Below are positions 12,798 to 20,583 of a stretch of DNA of 64,000 nt, in pieces. Each line of letters starts with the position of its first letter. Positions within the stretch are counted from its first letter, which is position 1. Origin of the DNA: Gemmatimonas phototrophica (GTDB lineage: Bacteria; Gemmatimonadota; Gemmatimonadetes; Gemmatimonadales; Gemmatimonadaceae); contig CAMBNV010000002.1 of the NCBI GenBank assembly GCA_945869195.1, positions 124,001-188,000 on the forward strand. Direction: 5' to 3'. The position numbers and the translations under genes are program-made. The notes below the pieces were generated by a model, which was not told where the DNA came from, did no database searches, and saw only the letters and a program-made list of their open reading frames with translations.

Positions 12798-13336
12798 TGC
12801 GATTGCGCTCCTTCGATGACGTCCGTCACGATTCGGTCAATCGCCTGCTTCCGACCCAGCGCTTCGCCGCGATCGGCGTACTCGCCGTCGGCCTGGATAC
12901 CGGTGCGGGTCCAGAGAACCTTCCCGGTGACCTGATCGACGATCTCGATATTGACATAGACACGCAACCGCCGGCGCGCCGAGGTCGCCTGGTTGGGGTT
13001 GGCGGAATAGCCGGCTGCCATGTCGAGGTCGTACCGCGTGATCGTGCCCCGCACGATCGCGTTCGCCCGTTCCTCAGGCGCATCACGCAGTCCGAGTCGT
13101 GCGTGCAGGCCCAGACGAAGTGCATCCTGCAACTCTCGCGGCAACTCGGGTGACGACGTCTCGTTCTCCATCGGCAGGACCGCGACGGTCCGCACGTGCG
13201 GCGGCAGTCCGCCGCCCGCGAAGCCGTAGAGGCACCCGGCGAGCAGAGGCAATAGTCCGAGGACCAGGGCGGCGAGGCCGCGAGAGAAGAAGCGTGTCAC
13301 GCGTTGAAGTCTCACCGAATACGCACTGGGGGTCAA
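12791..13336 (-). CDS. LptE-like outer-membrane lipoprotein
   Basis: A 181-residue lipoprotein with a basic N-terminus, a hydrophobic stretch and a lipobox ending LLAGC (Cys at about 35). The mature part matches the LPS-assembly lipoprotein pattern: YGFAGGGLPPHVRTVAVLP followed by helices and strands (LWTRTGIQADGEY). LptE plugs LptD during LPS export; the family is divergent, so the call is probable rather than certain. The start is taken as TTG 13336 at a TTGA overlap with ybgC; internal GTG codons are alternatives. Confidence 0.8.
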   Translation of the reverse strand: MTPSAYSVRLQRVTRFFSRGLAALVLGLLPLLAGCLYGFAGGGLPPHVRTVAVLPMENETSSPELPRELQDALRLGLHARLGLRDAPEERANAIVRGTITRYDLDMAAGYSANPNQATSARRRLRVYVNIEIVDQVTGKVLWTRTGIQADGEYADRGEALGRKQAIDRIVTDVIEGAQSQW

Positions 13337-13761
13337 TCGCTCCCGAGGAGCGCTTGGCCAAGGATGTCACGGAGGTGACGTGGCATCGCGACCGGTCGAC
13401 CTTCGGACGAGACGGAAATCAGTGTCGTCGACGCCGTCGCCAATCGCTCGCCCTCGAAGGCGCCAGGTTCCGGGACGCGGAAGAGGTCGTACCGGAAGGT
13501 CAGTAATCGCGAGCGCAGCGAGGTGAGGCGGGTCTCGACCCGAACGACGTCGTCGTATCGCGCGCTCGCCTGATAGCGCACCTGTGCGTCGGCGACCGCG
13601 AGTCGAACGCCCTGGCGCTCCATCTCGGCGTAGGTGATATCGAGGTGGCGAATGAGGTCGGTGCGACCGACCTCACACCAGACGAGATAGTTGGCGTGAT
13701 AGGCGACGCCCATCTGGTCAGTTTCAGCGTAGCGCACGCGCACTTCGGATGCCGTCATCAT
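13333..13761 (-). CDS. ybgC: YbgC-type acyl-CoA thioesterase
   Basis: A 142-residue hotdog-fold thioesterase. The signature VRYAETDQMGVAYHANYL contains the catalytic Asp and the family His/Tyr residues. YbgC proteins hydrolyse acyl-CoAs and are often found near Tol-Pal or envelope genes, which fits the LptE-like gene next door. ATG 13761 is chosen over an upstream start that would reach into the divergent lpxH promoter. A TAAACT -10 box sits seven bases upstream with no Shine-Dalgarno sequence, implying a leaderless start. Confidence 0.92.
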   Translation of the reverse strand: MMTASEVRVRYAETDQMGVAYHANYLVWCEVGRTDLIRHLDITYAEMERQGVRLAVADAQVRYQASARYDDVVRVETRLTSLRSRLLTFRYDLFRVPEPGAFEGERLATASTTLISVSSEGRPVAMPRHLRDILGQALLGSD

Positions 13762-13768
13762 GGGGGCG

Positions 13769-13819
13769 AGTTTACCGGAGACGGACGCCCCTTGTAAAGG
13801 GTGTGGAGCCACATACCAT
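13769..13819. promoter_or_regulatory. Divergent overlapping promoters of ybgC and lpxH
   Basis: Minus strand: TTTACA (13798..13793), 18 bases, TAAACT (13774..13769), seven bases to the ybgC ATG. Plus strand: TTGTAA (13792..13797), 16 bases, TACCAT (13814..13819), six bases to the lpxH ATG. The two -35 boxes overlap, so the genes may compete for polymerase. Both -10 positions imply leaderless mRNAs. Confidence 0.55.
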
Positions 13820-13825
13820 TCCGAG

Positions 13826-14584
13826 ATGCTCCCTTCTCCCTGCTACGTCCTCTCCGATGCCCACCTGGGTGTCGCACCCGCAGACGTCGAGCGCGACCTA
13901 TTGGGACTCCTGCGCTCCCTGCCGGGAGACGCACGCTCGCTGGTGATTAACGGAGACCTCTTCGACTTCTGGTTTGAGTGGCGCCATGCCGTGCCACGGG
14001 CCGGCGTGCGGGTACTCGGTGAGCTTGCACGGATCCGCGAGAGTGGTATACCGGTGCTCTGGATTGCCGGGAACCACGATTTTGGCGGCGGCGCGGTCCT
14101 TCGAGACGAGCTCGGCCTCGACTACCACATGGGTCCGTGGCGAGGGCAGGTGGGTGGCTGGGACGCGGTGATCGAGCACGGCGACGGTCTGCGCGAAAAG
14201 GAGGATGCACCGTACCGCCTGCTGCGCGCGGTGATCCGGCATCGATGGTCGGTGACGCTCTTTCGCTGGCTGCATCCGGACGTCGGGACCTGGATCGCAC
14301 GGCAGTGCTCTCACACGAGTCGCCACACGCGTCCGCGCGACGGTGGAGAGGGGCTACGACAGGTCGCGCACGCCCGACTGGGGACCGCCGGGGCGCCAGA
14401 CCTGCTGATTTTTGGTCATTCGCACCTCAGCACACTCGAGCGTGTGCACCGTGGCGTGTTCGCCAATCCCGGCGCGTTCATGGATGCGCCTCGGTTCTTG
14501 CGCATCGTGCCGGAACGGATTGAACTGCGCCGTTGGAGCACCGAGGGCAGCACCGTCGAGGATGCGTTGGAGCGCGTGCTCTAG
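13826..14584 (+). CDS. LpxH-like UDP-2,3-diacylglucosamine pyrophosphatase / metallophosphoesterase
   Basis: A 252-residue calcineurin-like phosphoesterase with all metal motifs: LSDAHLG (about residues 9-15), GDLFDFW (about 43-49), GNHD (about 83-86) and GHSH (about 198-201). GDxxDxW is typical of LpxH, which cleaves UDP-diacylglucosamine to lipid X in lipid A synthesis. The envelope genes nearby agree, although other LpxH-like phosphoesterases exist. The start is ATG 13826; a longer frame from 13760 covers the promoter. Its stop overlaps that of the convergent gene at a CTAG palindrome. Confidence 0.88.
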   Translation: MLPSPCYVLSDAHLGVAPADVERDLLGLLRSLPGDARSLVINGDLFDFWFEWRHAVPRAGVRVLGELARIRESGIPVLWIAGNHDFGGGAVLRDELGLDYHMGPWRGQVGGWDAVIEHGDGLREKEDAPYRLLRAVIRHRWSVTLFRWLHPDVGTWIARQCSHTSRHTRPRDGGEGLRQVAHARLGTAGAPDLLIFGHSHLSTLERVHRGVFANPGAFMDAPRFLRIVPERIELRRWSTEGSTVEDALERVL

Positions 14585-15282
14585 CGGAACGAGAGTGACA
14601 CCTGCACCGCCGGACCGCGGGGCGTCGGTCGCACCGCCACCTTCGTCGGAAGGTCCCAGAGCTGCGCCGCGACGAACGCATCGGCTCCCGCGAATAGGTG
14701 GTTGAAGACCATGACGGCCAGCCAGTCCTCGTAATGCAGGCGTCGCGTCCGCACATACTCCTCGTCGTACCGGGGCACACTCCAGGCCGCAACTTCCGGG
14801 CTCCCGTTGGCATCGCGGATCGGCGACCCCGTACTGGCGTCCAGGTTGAATCGCAGCGGGATTGAGTCGCCGGAGAAGCGCCGTGCGATGCGGTAGTCCT
14901 CGGCCGAACGATGCACGAGGACGAGCGCCGATACCTCGACTAGGAAGAACAGTCCACCGGCATAGGCTCGATCGAGCTTCGCCTGGCCAGATCCGGGCAC
15001 GAGAAGCGAGTAGAGAAACGCTCGCCGCGGCGTGATGGGAGGACCGAGTGGATCGGCAGGGACGGGACCTGCCGCCCCCGAGGGATCAGCCGTCACCACG
15101 GCGGGGAGGGCTCGCGCCGGAAGCTGGATACCCGCGCGTACGCTGTCACGCTGCTGCCCATCAACCGTTGCCGGAGTCAAAGCACCGAAGGCGAGCAGGC
15201 CGGTCCCGATCAGACCGTGGGGGACGCCGCAACGTGTCGCGCGAAGGAGCTCATGGAGAAAATAGGAAAGGTGCGTGCGCAT
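14581..15282 (-). CDS. DUF5683-like membrane/outer-membrane associated protein
   Basis: About 233 residues from ATG 15282. A signal-like hydrophobic stretch (about 15-35) and a Pro/Ala-rich region are followed by RRAFLYSLLVPGSGQAKLDR, the hallmark of DUF5683 proteins, then a hydrophobic helix (GGLFFLVEVSALVLV) and YEDWLAVMVFNHLFAGADAFV. The function is unknown. A longer reading frame reaches 15528, but it crosses the tRNA-Sec gene and is rejected. Confidence 0.75.
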   Translation of the reverse strand: MRTHLSYFLHELLRATRCGVPHGLIGTGLLAFGALTPATVDGQQRDSVRAGIQLPARALPAVVTADPSGAAGPVPADPLGPPITPRRAFLYSLLVPGSGQAKLDRAYAGGLFFLVEVSALVLVHRSAEDYRIARRFSGDSIPLRFNLDASTGSPIRDANGSPEVAAWSVPRYDEEYVRTRRLHYEDWLAVMVFNHLFAGADAFVAAQLWDLPTKVAVRPTPRGPAVQVSLSFR

Positions 15283-15397
15283 TGGCGGGTGCGACCCGTG
15301 AGGACCCTCAAGGTTCCGCTGGCAGTGGGACACCGGCGGAAGATACTCCTCAGCGCAGAGCGGGGAGGCCGTCCCCACGGCGGCACGGTGAGAGGGG

Positions 15398-15494
15398 TGG
15401 CGGGAGCGTGTGGGAATCGAACCCACCCAGCCCGACGTAGTCAGGCCGCTACGGTTTTGAAGACCGCGGGGACCACCAGACCCCATCCGTTCCC
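15398..15494 (-). tRNA. selC: tRNA-Sec (anticodon TCA)
   Basis: About 97 bases including encoded CCA. The anticodon stem GCGGT/ACCGT holds a CTTCAAA loop, so the anticodon TCA reads UGA. It has a long variable arm (about 20 bases), a T-arm GTGGG-TTCGATT-CCCAC and an extended 8-base acceptor, the features of bacterial selenocysteine tRNA; the acceptor shows a mismatch or two. It starts 42 bases downstream of the selD stop, so the two are probably co-transcribed. Confidence 0.92.
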
Positions 15495-15536
15495 TCATTT
15501 CCCTCAGTCCAGCCAGCCAATCTGCCAAGCCGGGGT

Positions 15537-16571
15537 TCAGGCGAGCGCGATCCGCACCCCACCATCGCTCCTCTGCACGGCGCCAACGACCACCGCCGAC
15601 GGCACGCGGGCACAGTAGGTCTCCACCTGATCGGCAGCGAGGGCAACCAAGAGACCGCCAGAGGTCTGCGGGTCTGTGAGCAGCGCCCGGAGCTCGTCCC
15701 CGACATCATTCCAGTCGACCTCGGCCGAGACCCAGTCCGCGTTGCGGCGTGCCCCTCCAGGAAGGTAACCGGCCACGAGCGCTTCGCGCGTTCCGGGCAG
15801 CCAGGGCACCGACGCGACATCGAAGACGAGCCGGACATCGCTCGCGCGCGCGATGTGGAGCGCGTGCCCGAGCAGTCCGAATCCGGTAACATCGGTCGCG
15901 CACCGTGCCCCAAGGTCGACGGCGGCACGCGACGCCGCCGCATTGAGCGTGCGCATCGAGTCGTAGAGGGCCTCGGCGTGCTCGGGAGCGAGCGCACCAC
16001 CCTTTTGTGCGGTCGCGAGGATGCCAGTGCCGATCCGCTTGGTGAGGAGCAAAACGTCGCCGGGGCGCGCGTTCGCGTTGGAGAGGATGCGGTCGGGATG
16101 CACGCGGCCGGTCACCGCGAGGCCGTACTTCAACTCGTCGTCGATGACCGTATGACCACCCACGATTCGCGCGCCGGCCTCGTGGACCGCGTCCTGCCCA
16201 CCACGCAGGATCTCCGTGAGGACGGAAAGCGGGAGCGTCTTGACGGGAAAACCGACGATGTTCATCGCGGTGAGCGGTTCCCCACCCATCGCATACACAT
16301 CCGAGAGCGCGTTCGCCGCGGCGACCCGCCCAAACCGATAGGGATCATCGACAATCGGCGCGAAGAAATCGAGGGTCTGGACCAGCGCGAGTTCGTCGGA
16401 CAGGCGAAAGACCCCCGCGTCGTCGAAGGTCTCTCGACCAACGAGCAGGCGGGGATCAGTTTCACGCGGCAGCGGCGCGAGCGCGGCGGATAGGTCACCC
16501 GGACCCATCTTTGACGCTCAGCCGGCGCCGCGAGCGTACTGCGTGAGACGGACGATATCGTCTTTAGTCAC
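15537..16571 (-). CDS. selD: Selenide, water dikinase (selenophosphate synthase), a predicted selenoprotein
   Basis: Makes selenophosphate from selenide and ATP for Sec-tRNA synthesis. Conventional reading begins at ATG 16508 (MGPGDL), which lacks the catalytic loop. Upstream the same frame reads through a single TGA (16520..16518) as RLTQYARGAG-U-ASK, matching the E. coli RLTQYSHGAGCGCK segment with Sec at position 18 in place of Cys17. The frame begins at GTG 16571, giving 344 residues. Later motifs are intact: LVGRETFDDAGVF, TDVTGFGLLGH and DPQTSGGLL. A hairpin follows the UGA at bacterial SECIS distance. tRNA-Sec is just downstream and selB is in the same window. Confidence 0.93.
16490..16508 (-). 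promoter_or_regulatory. Predicted bacterial SECIS hairpin in selD
   Basis: Starting ten bases after the UGA, ATGGGTC and GACCTAT form a seven-pair stem (one G-U) with loop CGGGT. The loop lies 17 bases after the UGA, within the range known for SelB-bound SECIS elements, and it contains the expected G and U. Confidence 0.65.
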
Positions 16572-16674
16572 GAGGGGCGGAGGGGAGACGGGAGCAAGCA
16601 GACGGGAGAGGATTGAAGTCCGCAGGGCGATGCGCGCCGCATCGTCCCTGCTCCAATGCCCCACCAGCGTCGGC

Positions 16675-17058
16675 TCAGGGAAGCTTCGCGATCAACTCGA
16701 CTTCGACGCTCACGCCGCGGGGGAGCCCGGCGACCTGCACGGTCGACCGTGCAGGGCGCGCCTCGCCTAGTGCGGCGGCGTAGACCTCGTTGAACCGAGG
16801 AAAATCCGCCATGTCATGCAGGAACACGGTCGTTTTCACCACGTCGCTCCAGGTGAGGCCGGCTTTCGCGAGGACCTCGGCGAGATTCGCCATGACCTGG
16901 CGACTCTGCGGCACGATGTCGCCGGAGACAATCTCCATTGTTGCCGGGTCGAGTGGGATCTGACCGGCAGTGAAGAGGAAGCCGCCGGCGATCGTCGCCT
17001 GGCTATACGGGCCGATCGCCACGGGGGCCTTGTCGGTGCTCACAATCTGAACGGTCAC
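16675..17058 (-). CDS. ridA: RidA/YER057c/UK114 family reactive-imine deaminase
   Basis: A 127-residue protein that hydrolyses enamine/imine intermediates from PLP enzymes. Typical motifs are present: APVAIGPYSQA at the start, FTAGQIPLDP, and the C-terminal RSTVQVAGLPRGVSVEVELIA with the substrate-binding Arg. It starts at GTG 17058, ten bases after fhs. Between this gene and selD lie about 100 bases with nothing recognisable. Confidence 0.95.
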   Translation of the reverse strand: MTVQIVSTDKAPVAIGPYSQATIAGGFLFTAGQIPLDPATMEIVSGDIVPQSRQVMANLAEVLAKAGLTWSDVVKTTVFLHDMADFPRFNEVYAAALGEARPARSTVQVAGLPRGVSVEVELIAKLP

Positions 17059-17067
17059 AGCGTACTC

Positions 17068-18741
17068 CTAGAAGAGGCCCGAAATAGAGCCATCGGGATG
17101 AATGGCCATTTTTTCTGCGGCCGGGGCCTTGGGCAGGCCCGGCATGGTCATGATCTCACCGCACTGCGCGACGAGGAAACCTGCACCGGCGAGGGGATAG
17201 ACGTCATTGACGGTCACGCGAAAGCCCGTCGGGCGTCCGAGCTTGGTCGCATCGTCGGAGAGCGAATACTGGGTCTTCGCCATGCAGATCGGCGTCTCGG
17301 CGAGACCGATGCTCTCGAGGTAGGCGATCGCGCGCTCTGCCTTCGCGCTGTAGTCGGCACCGTCGCCACCGTACACCTGCTTCACGATCGTGTCGATTTT
17401 CTCCTTGATCGGAAGCGCGGCGTCGTAGATCGGTTTGAAGTCGGACATGCCGCCCTTGAGGATGTCGAGCACCTCGCGCGCGAGCGCCTCCCCCCCGGCC
17501 CCGCCCTTGGCGAAGACCTCGCAGAGCGCAACGCGAGCACCCGCCTGGACTGCCGCCTCGCGGACGATCGCGATCTCGGCCTCGGTGTCGCTGCCGAACC
17601 GATTGATCGCCACAACGAGCTCCATGCCGAACTGCCGCACGTTCTTGATGTGGTGTTCGAGGTTCACGACCCCCTTCTTGAGGGCCGCGAGATCCTCGGT
17701 GGCGAGCTCGGTCTTCTTGGCACCGCCATTCATCTTGAGCGCGCGGATGGTGGCCACAAGCACCGCGGCCTCGGGCTTGATCCCCCCAAAGCGGCACTTG
17801 ATGTCGAAGAACTTCTCGGCGCCAAGATCGGAGCCGAACCCGGCCTCGGTAACGACGACATCGCCGACGGCGAGGGCCGCGCGGGTCGCAAGGATTGAGT
17901 TGCATCCATGCGCGATGTTGCCGAACGGACCGGCATGCACGAACGCCGGACCGCCCTCGAGGGTCTGTACGAGATTCGGGCGGATCGCATCCTTGAGCAG
18001 CATCGCCATCGCGCCGCTCGCCTTGAGATCGCGCGCCCGGACCGGCGTACGATCCGCGCCATAGGTGGACCCGACGATGATGTTGCCGAGTCGTTCCTCG
18101 AGATCGGCGGCGCTGGTGGCGAGGGCAACGATCGCCATGACCTCCGAGGCCGGAATGATCACGAATCGTTCTTCCCGCACGACGCCTTCGCCCGGGCCGC
18201 CGAGGCCGATGATCACCTTGCGGAGGGCCCGGTCGTTCATGTCGATGGTGCGCGGCCAGGTGATACGGCGCGGATCGATATTGAGTGGGTTGCCCTGCTG
18301 CAGGTGATTGTCGAGCAGTGCTGAGAGTAGTGCGTGGGCCGAGGAGATCGCGTGGAAGTCGCCGGTGAAGTGCAAGTTGATGTCGTCCATCGGCAGAACC
18401 TGCGCGTAGCCGCCGCCAGCGGCGCCACCCTTGACGCCGAACACGGGGCCGAGCGAGGGCTCACGAATGCAGAGCACCGCATTGGTCCCGATCTTCCGCA
18501 GCGCCTGCGCAAGGCCCACCGATGTCGTCGTCTTCCCTTCCCCGGCCGCGGTTGGATTGATCGCGGTGACGACGACGAGCCTGCCTTTCGCTGGGCGCGT
18601 CGTGAGCTCAAGGGAGACTTTCGCCTTGTACTTGCCGTAGAGGTCGATGTCGTCGGGCGTGAGGCCGATGTCGGCCGCCACGTCGGTGATGGGGCGCATG
18701 GTGGCCGCTTGCGCAATCGCGATGTCGGAGGGAACGCTCAT
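17068..18741 (-). CDS. fhs: Formate-tetrahydrofolate ligase
   Basis: ATP-dependent formation of 10-formyl-THF from formate, feeding purine and fMet-tRNA synthesis or C1 assimilation. The 557-residue length and motifs match the family: TAINPTAAGEGKTTTSVGL (ATP site, about 60-78), EPSLGPVFGVKGGAAGGGY, and the C-terminal GRPTGFRVTVNDVYPLAGAGF. TAGCAT ends six bases before the ATG with no Shine-Dalgarno sequence, so the message may be leaderless. ridA follows closely. Confidence 0.97.
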   Translation of the reverse strand: MSVPSDIAIAQAATMRPITDVAADIGLTPDDIDLYGKYKAKVSLELTTRPAKGRLVVVTAINPTAAGEGKTTTSVGLAQALRKIGTNAVLCIREPSLGPVFGVKGGAAGGGYAQVLPMDDINLHFTGDFHAISSAHALLSALLDNHLQQGNPLNIDPRRITWPRTIDMNDRALRKVIIGLGGPGEGVVREERFVIIPASEVMAIVALATSAADLEERLGNIIVGSTYGADRTPVRARDLKASGAMAMLLKDAIRPNLVQTLEGGPAFVHAGPFGNIAHGCNSILATRAALAVGDVVVTEAGFGSDLGAEKFFDIKCRFGGIKPEAAVLVATIRALKMNGGAKKTELATEDLAALKKGVVNLEHHIKNVRQFGMELVVAINRFGSDTEAEIAIVREAAVQAGARVALCEVFAKGGAGGEALAREVLDILKGGMSDFKPIYDAALPIKEKIDTIVKQVYGGDGADYSAKAERAIAYLESIGLAETPICMAKTQYSLSDDATKLGRPTGFRVTVNDVYPLAGAGFLVAQCGEIMTMPGLPKAPAAEKMAIHPDGSISGLF

Positions 18742-18747
18742 ACCGGA

Positions 18748-18776
18748 ATGCTAAACCTCGAGTACGTGGAGTGGAA
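18748..18776 (-). promoter_or_regulatory. Putative leaderless promoter of fhs
   Basis: -10 TAGCAT (18753..18748) lies six bases before the ATG; the -35 position (18776..18771) reads TTCCAC, a weak match. Support comes mainly from the same arrangement at era, ybgC, lpxH and murA. Confidence 0.35.
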
Positions 18777-18787
18777 CGAGGGGCAGG

Positions 18788-19630
18788 TCAGTCCAGACGG
18801 AAAAGTCGACGGGTGTTCTCGAGCAGGTGCGCACCAAGGGCACCGACCTCCTGTGCGCGCACCTCGGCGAGGCGCTGCAAGGTATACGCACACCAGGCAG
18901 GCTCGTTGCGCTTGCCACGATACGGCACCGGCGCAAGGTACGGACTATCGCTTTCAATAAGCACGCGGTCATCCGGCACCGCACGCAACAGCGCGAGATC
19001 GTCCCACTTCTTGAACGTGATGATCCCACTGAACGAGATGCACCAACCAGCCGCGAGTCCGACCTCGGCCAGCGCGTGTGATCCGGTATAGCAGTGCAGA
19101 ACACCCGTGATGCCGGCGTCCCCCGCCTCGCGCACCATAGCGATCGTGTCGTCCTCGGCATCGCGGGTGTGGACGACAACGGGGCGGCCGGTCTCGCGCG
19201 CGATCGCGAGCTGGTCGGCGAAGGCGCGGCGCTGCTGTGGGCGCGGCGAATGATCGTAGTGGTAGTCGAGCCCACACTCGCCGACGGCGACAGCGCCGAG
19301 CGCGATGGCTTCTCGGAGGGCCGCCCCGTCGCCCGGAGGGTCGTAGGAGGCCGCATCGTGCGGATGGACCCCGACGGTCCACCAGACGACGCCGGGCCGC
19401 TCCTGCGCCACGCGGCGGGCCCCCGCCGCTGCCACCAGCGACTCGCCGATACAGATCACGCCCACGCCGCCCGCCGCGGACAGACGCGCCAGCACCGCGT
19501 CTCGGTCGGCGTCGAACTCCTCGCCGGCCAGATGGGCGTGCGAATCGATGAACGGAACGCTTGGTGTGGAAACGAACGAGGCCCCGGCGCATAGATCGCG
19601 CCGGGGCCCCGCAACGTGGGCGTCCGACAA
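18788..19630 (-). CDS. tatD: TatD family metal-dependent DNase
   Basis: A TIM-barrel hydrolase of the TatD family. The metal ligands are visible: FIDSHAHL near the N-terminus, VGECGLDYHYD, PVVVHTRDA, LHCYTG and ESDSPYLAP. About 256 residues would begin at FIDSHAHL, but no canonical start codon lies between the hairpin at 19580-19608 and that point. The nearest in-frame start is TTG 19630, just after the secF stop, giving 280 residues. The true start is therefore uncertain. The gene lies downstream of secDF. Confidence 0.9.
   Translation of the reverse strand: MSDAHVAGPRRDLCAGASFVSTPSVPFIDSHAHLAGEEFDADRDAVLARLSAAGGVGVICIGESLVAAAGARRVAQERPGVVWWTVGVHPHDAASYDPPGDGAALREAIALGAVAVGECGLDYHYDHSPRPQQRRAFADQLAIARETGRPVVVHTRDAEDDTIAMVREAGDAGITGVLHCYTGSHALAEVGLAAGWCISFSGIITFKKWDDLALLRAVPDDRVLIESDSPYLAPVPYRGKRNEPAWCAYTLQRLAEVRAQEVGALGAHLLENTRRLFRLD
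19570..19608 (-). terminator. Hairpin after secF
   Basis: A perfect 11-base stem (GGCCCCGGCGC with GCGCCGGGGCC) with a seven-base loop, followed by TCGTTCGTTT on the minus strand. It looks like an intrinsic terminator, though the T-tract is interrupted and it may lie inside the tatD frame if tatD starts at TTG 19630. Confidence 0.5.
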
Positions 19631-19632
19631 CT

Positions 19633-20583
19633 TCAGGCCCGCGCCGACGCCTGCGGCGACCGCGCTGCGTTCGGGCGCGGATACTTGCGCTCGATCCAGT
19701 GCAGCAGCGGCGCCGCGATGAAGACCGAGCTGAAGGTGCCGACGATGATGCCGAACGTCAGGACCCAGGCGAAGGGCCGGATGACCGAGCCGCCGAAGAT
19801 CAGCAGCGCGAGGAGACAGGCGAGGGTCGTCGAACCGGTCATGACCGTCCGCGGGAGCGTCTCGTTCACCGAGCGGTTGAGCAGGTCGTAGAGCGACTCC
19901 TTGCGGTGCATCTTGAGGTTCTCGCGCACGCGGTCGAACACGACGACCGTGTCGTTCATCGAATAGCCGATGACCGTCAGCACCGCGCCGACGACGAACA
20001 CCGACACCTCGAGGTTCATGTACATAGTGAACGCAAGCGTCGCGACGAGATCGTGGAGCGTCGCGAGGACGGCGACGACTCCGAAGCGCCATTCAAAGCG
20101 CCAGGCGAGATAGACGAGGGTGAGCGCGAACGCGATCAGCGTCGCGAGGCTCGCCTGCTGTCGCAACTCGCTGCCAACGCGCGGGCCGACCGCGGCAGTG
20201 CGACCGACCGTAAAGGCGTCGGCACCGTACTTCTCCCGCAGGGTGCGCTCGATCCGCTGGGCGACGTTCTCCGCGCCGGTCGCGAGTTCCGCGACCTGAT
20301 CCGATTCCTGCGCGCGGACGACGATGTCGTTCGGCGAGCCGAAGTTGAAGATCTCGGCATCCTCGAGGCCGACCGCGGCAAGCGCGCCGCGGACCTCAGC
20401 AATCGCCGGCGCGTCCTTGAAGATGAGTTCCATCTGCGTGCCGCCGGTGAACTCGATGCTGTACGTGAACCCCTTCACCGGGACAAGCACCAGCGCCGGC
20501 ACGACGAAGACGAGGACGCTGATGAACGCGAGGCGCCACTGGCGGAGGAAGTCCCAGGACGTGTTATGGAGGATGCGCAGCAT
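19633..20583 (-). CDS. secF: Protein translocase subunit SecF
   Basis: An RND-type inner-membrane protein that uses the proton gradient to help late steps of Sec export. 316 residues, six membrane segments, with YSIEFTGGTQMEL after the first helix and GYSMNDTVVVFDRVREN in the core. The ATG overlaps the secD stop by one base (TGATG). Confidence 0.96.
   Translation of the reverse strand: MLRILHNTSWDFLRQWRLAFISVLVFVVPALVLVPVKGFTYSIEFTGGTQMELIFKDAPAIAEVRGALAAVGLEDAEIFNFGSPNDIVVRAQESDQVAELATGAENVAQRIERTLREKYGADAFTVGRTAAVGPRVGSELRQQASLATLIAFALTLVYLAWRFEWRFGVVAVLATLHDLVATLAFTMYMNLEVSVFVVGAVLTVIGYSMNDTVVVFDRVRENLKMHRKESLYDLLNRSVNETLPRTVMTGSTTLACLLALLIFGGSVIRPFAWVLTFGIIVGTFSSVFIAAPLLHWIERKYPRPNAARSPQASARA

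Noticed and set aside
14581-15528. DUF5683-like gene extended to 15528
   Set aside because: The extension covers tRNA-Sec and has no family similarity; ATG 15282 with a signal-like sequence is used.
15537-16508. SelD starting at ATG 16508 as a normal protein
   Set aside because: It lacks the catalytic GAG-Cys/Sec segment, which is present in the same frame just upstream across a single UGA.
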